This document shows positions 61,698 through 64,000 of a stretch of DNA of 64,000 nt, one piece after another. Location of the stretch: assembly GCA_029027985.1 (NCBI GenBank), contig CP119076.1, positions 2,912,422 through 2,976,421 of the forward strand, read 5' to 3'. Both the position numbers and the translations under genes were made by a program. The notes below the pieces were generated by a model, which was given only the letters and a program-made list of their open reading frames with translations, was not told the origin of the DNA and ran no database searches. Numbering within the stretch: position 1 is the stretch's first letter; each line of letters starts with the position of its first letter. Source of the stretch: Klebsiella aerogenes. GTDB taxonomy: Bacteria > Pseudomonadota > Gammaproteobacteria > Enterobacterales > Enterobacteriaceae.

Positions 61698-62798
61698 TCA
61701 GTCGTATCCGTTGGTCCCGGTGTGCTGTCGGGCATTCCCGTTACCGCTGCTGCTTCCTGGCAGTTCAAAACCTGCTGGATATAACGATTCCAGGCGAGCG
61801 GCGATTCGTTGTGGAACCTGCCGCTGCACCGCCTGCACTGCCTGTTCTATTGCGACGCAAAATGCGCGTTGGTTGGCAGCGCCATGACTTTTAATCACAG
61901 AACCGCGCAATCCTAACAGACAGGCGCCATTATACTGGTCGGGGTTGAGGTGACTGAATCGCCTGCTCAGGCTTTTTTGTAACCAACGCTTTAATAAAAT
62001 CAGCCACCACGACCGTTTTTTTCCCTCTCCCTGTGATTTCAGCAGCGAAAGGAACATTCTGACAACACCTTCCATCGTCTTTAATGTGACGTTGCCCGTG
62101 AATCCATCACAAACCAGAACATCCGTTTTGCCCGTCAACAGTTCGTTAGCTTCAAGGTAACCAATATAGTTGAAGGACGGCAGTTTTTTGAGAATTGCCG
62201 ACGCATCGCGAATACTATTGAGACCTTTTATCTCTTCTTCGCCAATGTTCAGCAACGCGACGCGAGGATTTGCGATCCCCACGACCTCTTCCGCCAGCAC
62301 CGCGCCCATGACGGCGAACTGCACCAGCATGGTGCTGTCGCAGTCGACGTTAGCGCCTAAATCCAACACGACCGTTTTGCCCTTTTGCTGATGCGGTAGT
62401 ACCGTCACCAGCGCCGGACGCTCAATCCCTTCGATGGGTTTGAGCAGTAACTTCGCCAGTCCCATCAGCGCGCCGGTATTGCCCGCACTGACGCAGGCCT
62501 CAGCCCGCCCTTCTTTAACTAGCTCCAGCGCCACGCGCATCGAGGTTCCGCGACTACTGCGGATAGCCTGCGCAGGCCGCGCATCACTGGCAATAACTGA
62601 CTGCGCAGGAATAATCTGCAGACGCGAACGTTGTTCGAAATCAGCTTTGGCAAGTAATGGCGTGATGGCGTCGGGGTCGCCGACTAAAAGAAGTGTGAGT
62701 TGCGAATTAGAGTTCAGTGCCTGCAGTGCTGCAGGCACTGTCACGGATGGGCCAAAATCGCCCCCCATGACATCTAACGCCAGGGTTAGACGTGTCAA
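61698..62798 (-). CDS. plsX: Phosphate acyltransferase PlsX
   Basis: PlsX makes acyl-phosphate from acyl-ACP for phospholipid synthesis. The 366-residue protein starts at TTG (62798) with [14 protein letters not shown] following, as in E. coli; an ATG further upstream gives an unlikely extension. The C-terminus runs about ten residues past the E. coli form with a Gly/Ser/Asn-rich tail. It follows rpmF by 79 bases. Confidence 0.93.
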   Translation of the reverse strand: MTRLTLALDVMGGDFGPSVTVPAALQALNSNSQLTLLLVGDPDAITPLLAKADFEQRSRLQIIPAQSVIASDARPAQAIRSSRGTSMRVALELVKEGRAEACVSAGNTGALMGLAKLLLKPIEGIERPALVTVLPHQQKGKTVVLDLGANVDCDSTMLVQFAVMGAVLAEEVVGIANPRVALLNIGEEEIKGLNSIRDASAILKKLPSFNYIGYLEANELLTGKTDVLVCDGFTGNVTLKTMEGVVRMFLSLLKSQGEGKKRSWWLILLKRWLQKSLSRRFSHLNPDQYNGACLLGLRGSVIKSHGAANQRAFCVAIEQAVQAVQRQVPQRIAARLESLYPAGFELPGSSSGNGNARQHTGTNGYD

Positions 62799-62860
62799 GG
62801 TATCGTCGCTGCCCGGTTCGGTTATTCCCCAGTTACCCGGGGAAATCCTCACTAAGCTTC

Positions 62861-62877
62861 ATCACGCTTTCGCGTGA

Positions 62878-62878
<1 letters not shown>
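62861..62878 (-). other. GNRA-type stem-loop at the rpmF stop codon
   Basis: In rpmF sense ATCACGC-GAAA-GCGTGAT is a perfect 7-bp stem with a GAAA tetraloop. Its first base is the last base of the rpmF stop codon. It may stabilise rpmF mRNA or modulate plsX expression. Confidence 0.6.
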
Positions 62879-63063
<185 letters not shown>

Positions 63064-63067
63064 TCAA

Positions 63068-63589
63068 TTACTTATGCTTTAAGCTGGCTAATACGGCAAA
63101 TGGGTTTGGTTTTTTTGCCTCTTCAGGCAGTTCGCCAAAGACCATGTCCGCGTCGGACACTTCACAGTGTTCAGAATCATGCACCGGAACTACCGGCAAG
63201 GAGAGAATGATTTCATCCTCAACCATCGCCTGCAGGTCGATTTCACCGAATTCGTTAACCTCAATCGGCTCATACGCTTCCGGCAGTGCTTCGGCCTGTT
63301 CGTCATTTCTGACGGGGCTGAAACAATACGTTGTGTGGACATGATGAGGGAACGGTTTCCCGCAACGCTGACATTCGAGGGTTACCGATACCTTCGCATC
63401 ACCGGTAATAACGGCGAGACGTTGGTTATCAATAGCGAACGACATGCTGCATTCCACATCGCTGTCCACGCTGACGACTGAATCGGCGACACGTTCAACC
63501 TGATCACGGGCGTAGATACCCTCGTAATCAAGGCGTTTTTGAGCCGTGCGAACCGGATCGAGAGTCAGGGGTAATTTTACCTTTTGCAT
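63068..63589 (-). CDS. yceD: YceD (DUF177), L32-linked protein
   Basis: The 173-residue protein matches E. coli YceD. It has a CQRCGKPF cysteine pair and an acidic C-terminal half ([18 protein letters not shown]). The family is linked to 23S rRNA/ribosome assembly through its pairing with rpmF. No ribosome site precedes the ATG, and the predicted promoter lies only about 10 bases upstream, so the mRNA may be nearly leaderless. The E. coli SraB RNA maps to the same region, as I recall. Confidence 0.93.
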   Translation of the reverse strand: MQKVKLPLTLDPVRTAQKRLDYEGIYARDQVERVADSVVSVDSDVECSMSFAIDNQRLAVITGDAKVSVTLECQRCGKPFPHHVHTTYCFSPVRNDEQAEALPEAYEPIEVNEFGEIDLQAMVEDEIILSLPVVPVHDSEHCEVSDADMVFGELPEEAKKPNPFAVLASLKHK

Positions 63590-63598
63590 AGGGCGCGC

Positions 63599-63627
63599 AT
63601 ATTAACTTTGTAATGTCATAGAGTCAA
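63599..63627 (-). promoter_or_regulatory. yceD-rpmF-fab promoter
   Basis: TTGACT (63622-63627) and TAATAT (63599-63604) are exactly 17 bases apart on the minus strand. The predicted start, near 63592, is 2-3 bases before the yceD ATG. Confidence 0.8.
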
Positions 63628-63630
63628 AGA

Positions 63631-63655
63631 AAAAGGCAGCCTCAGGTTGCCTTTT
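63631..63655. other. Stem-loop between the divergent yceD and yceF promoters
   Basis: AAAAGGCAGCC and GGTTGCCTTTT pair (one G-U) with loop TCA. T runs on both strands give it terminator character. It sits just upstream of the yceD -35 and could insulate the two genes. Confidence 0.6.
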
Positions 63656-63730
63656 GCCATTTATTCGCACACATTGCGGCGCATAGTTTAAAATGATGCT
63701 CTGCGAAGCGCTATATGTGGATGAAAAAAT

Positions 63731-64000
63731 ATGTCTGAACTTCTCCTGGCTTCAACCTCACCGTGGCGGCGGATGCTGCTGGAAAAACTTTCGCTCCCCT
63801 TTGAATGCGCGGCGCCGGACGTTGATGAAACGCCTCTGCCCGGTGAATCCGCCCGTCAATTAGTGGTACGCCTGGCGCAGGCCAAAGCACAGGCGCTGGC
63901 TTCCCGCTACCCGCACCACCTTATTATAGGCTCCGATCAGGTTTGCGTATTAGATGGCGAAATAACCGGTAAACCGCATACCGAAGAAAATGCCCACCGC
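63731..64000 (+). CDS. yceF: 7-methyl-GTP pyrophosphatase YceF, partial
   Basis: The window holds the first 90 codons of YceF (Maf-2), which hydrolyses m7GTP in nucleotide-pool cleaning. Visible motifs are [10 protein letters not shown] (5-14) and IIGSDQVCV, with the catalytic Asp. The gene runs off the right edge. It is divergent from yceD, as in E. coli. Confidence 0.95.
   Translation, partial: MSELLLASTSPWRRMLLEKLSLPFECAAPDVDETPLPGESARQLVVRLAQAKAQALASRYPHHLIIGSDQVCVLDGEITGKPHTEENAHR

Overview
The window is a chromosomal segment of a gamma-proteobacterium of the Enterobacteriaceae. Gene content, order and protein sequence follow the Escherichia coli 24-25.5 min region closely: icd-rluE-nudJ-mnmA-hflD-purB-phoPQ-roxA-pepT-potABCD, cobB-nagK-lolEDC-mfd-ldtC-bhsA-comR, ycfJ-ndh-ycfP-nagZ-thiK-lpoB-ycfL-hinT-fhuE-ptsG, and ycfH-holB-tmk-mltG-pabC-fabF-acpP-fabG-fabD-fabH-plsX-rpmF-yceD/yceF. 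The accessory genes (a chromosomal IutA homologue without aerobactin genes, an orphan ascorbate-type PTS, an acyl-CoA ligase/aldehyde dehydrogenase pair) suggest the Klebsiella/Raoultella/Enterobacter/Kosakonia group. The genus cannot be fixed from reading alone. No rRNA, tRNA, insertion sequence, prophage or CRISPR array was seen.

Region by region. 1-6.4 kb is an accessory segment next to icd: a spermidine-synthase-like methyltransferase, a ribbon-helix-helix protein, an IscR-like Rrf2 regulator without the cysteine triad and a 32-residue membrane peptide. It also holds YaiL and YajD (elsewhere in E. coli), a cold-shock-domain protein, a lipoprotein, a tandem-repeat secreted protein and a CPBP protease. 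6.5-21.3 kb is the conserved icd to potABCD block, with a readable PhoP-autoregulated phoPQ promoter, an intragenic PurR operator in purB and a potA promoter. 21.3-28.7 kb is a second accessory insertion between potD and cobB: the ligase/dehydrogenase pair, a small orphan gene, a three-gene PTS and a divergent LacI-type regulator with two operators.

28.7-39.9 kb carries the sirtuin CobB, NagK, the LolCDE lipoprotein exporter, Mfd, an L,D-transpeptidase and the divergent bhsA/comR stress pair. iutA follows comR under two overlapping Fur boxes. 42.4-48.5 kb covers ycfJ, ndh (with a perfect FNR box) and the six-gene hinT-to-ycfP series for cell-wall recycling and synthesis control. fhuE is next, then ptsG with CRP, Mlc and SgrS sites. 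52.8-63.6 kb is the long leftward series running from yceD-rpmF through fatty-acid initiation and elongation to pabC, mltG, tmk, holB and ycfH. The window ends inside yceF.

Central themes are envelope biogenesis (Lol, LdtC, LpoB, NagZ/NagK, MltG, fatty acids), Mg2+/stress sensing (PhoPQ, BhsA/ComR) and iron uptake (IutA, FhuE, possibly the CPBP protease). The parts least explained by known biology are the Rrf2/micropeptide locus with related palindromes, the HPVA-repeat protein, a duplicated stem-loop module in the bhsA 3' region, and the ligase/dehydrogenase plus orphan PTS insertion.
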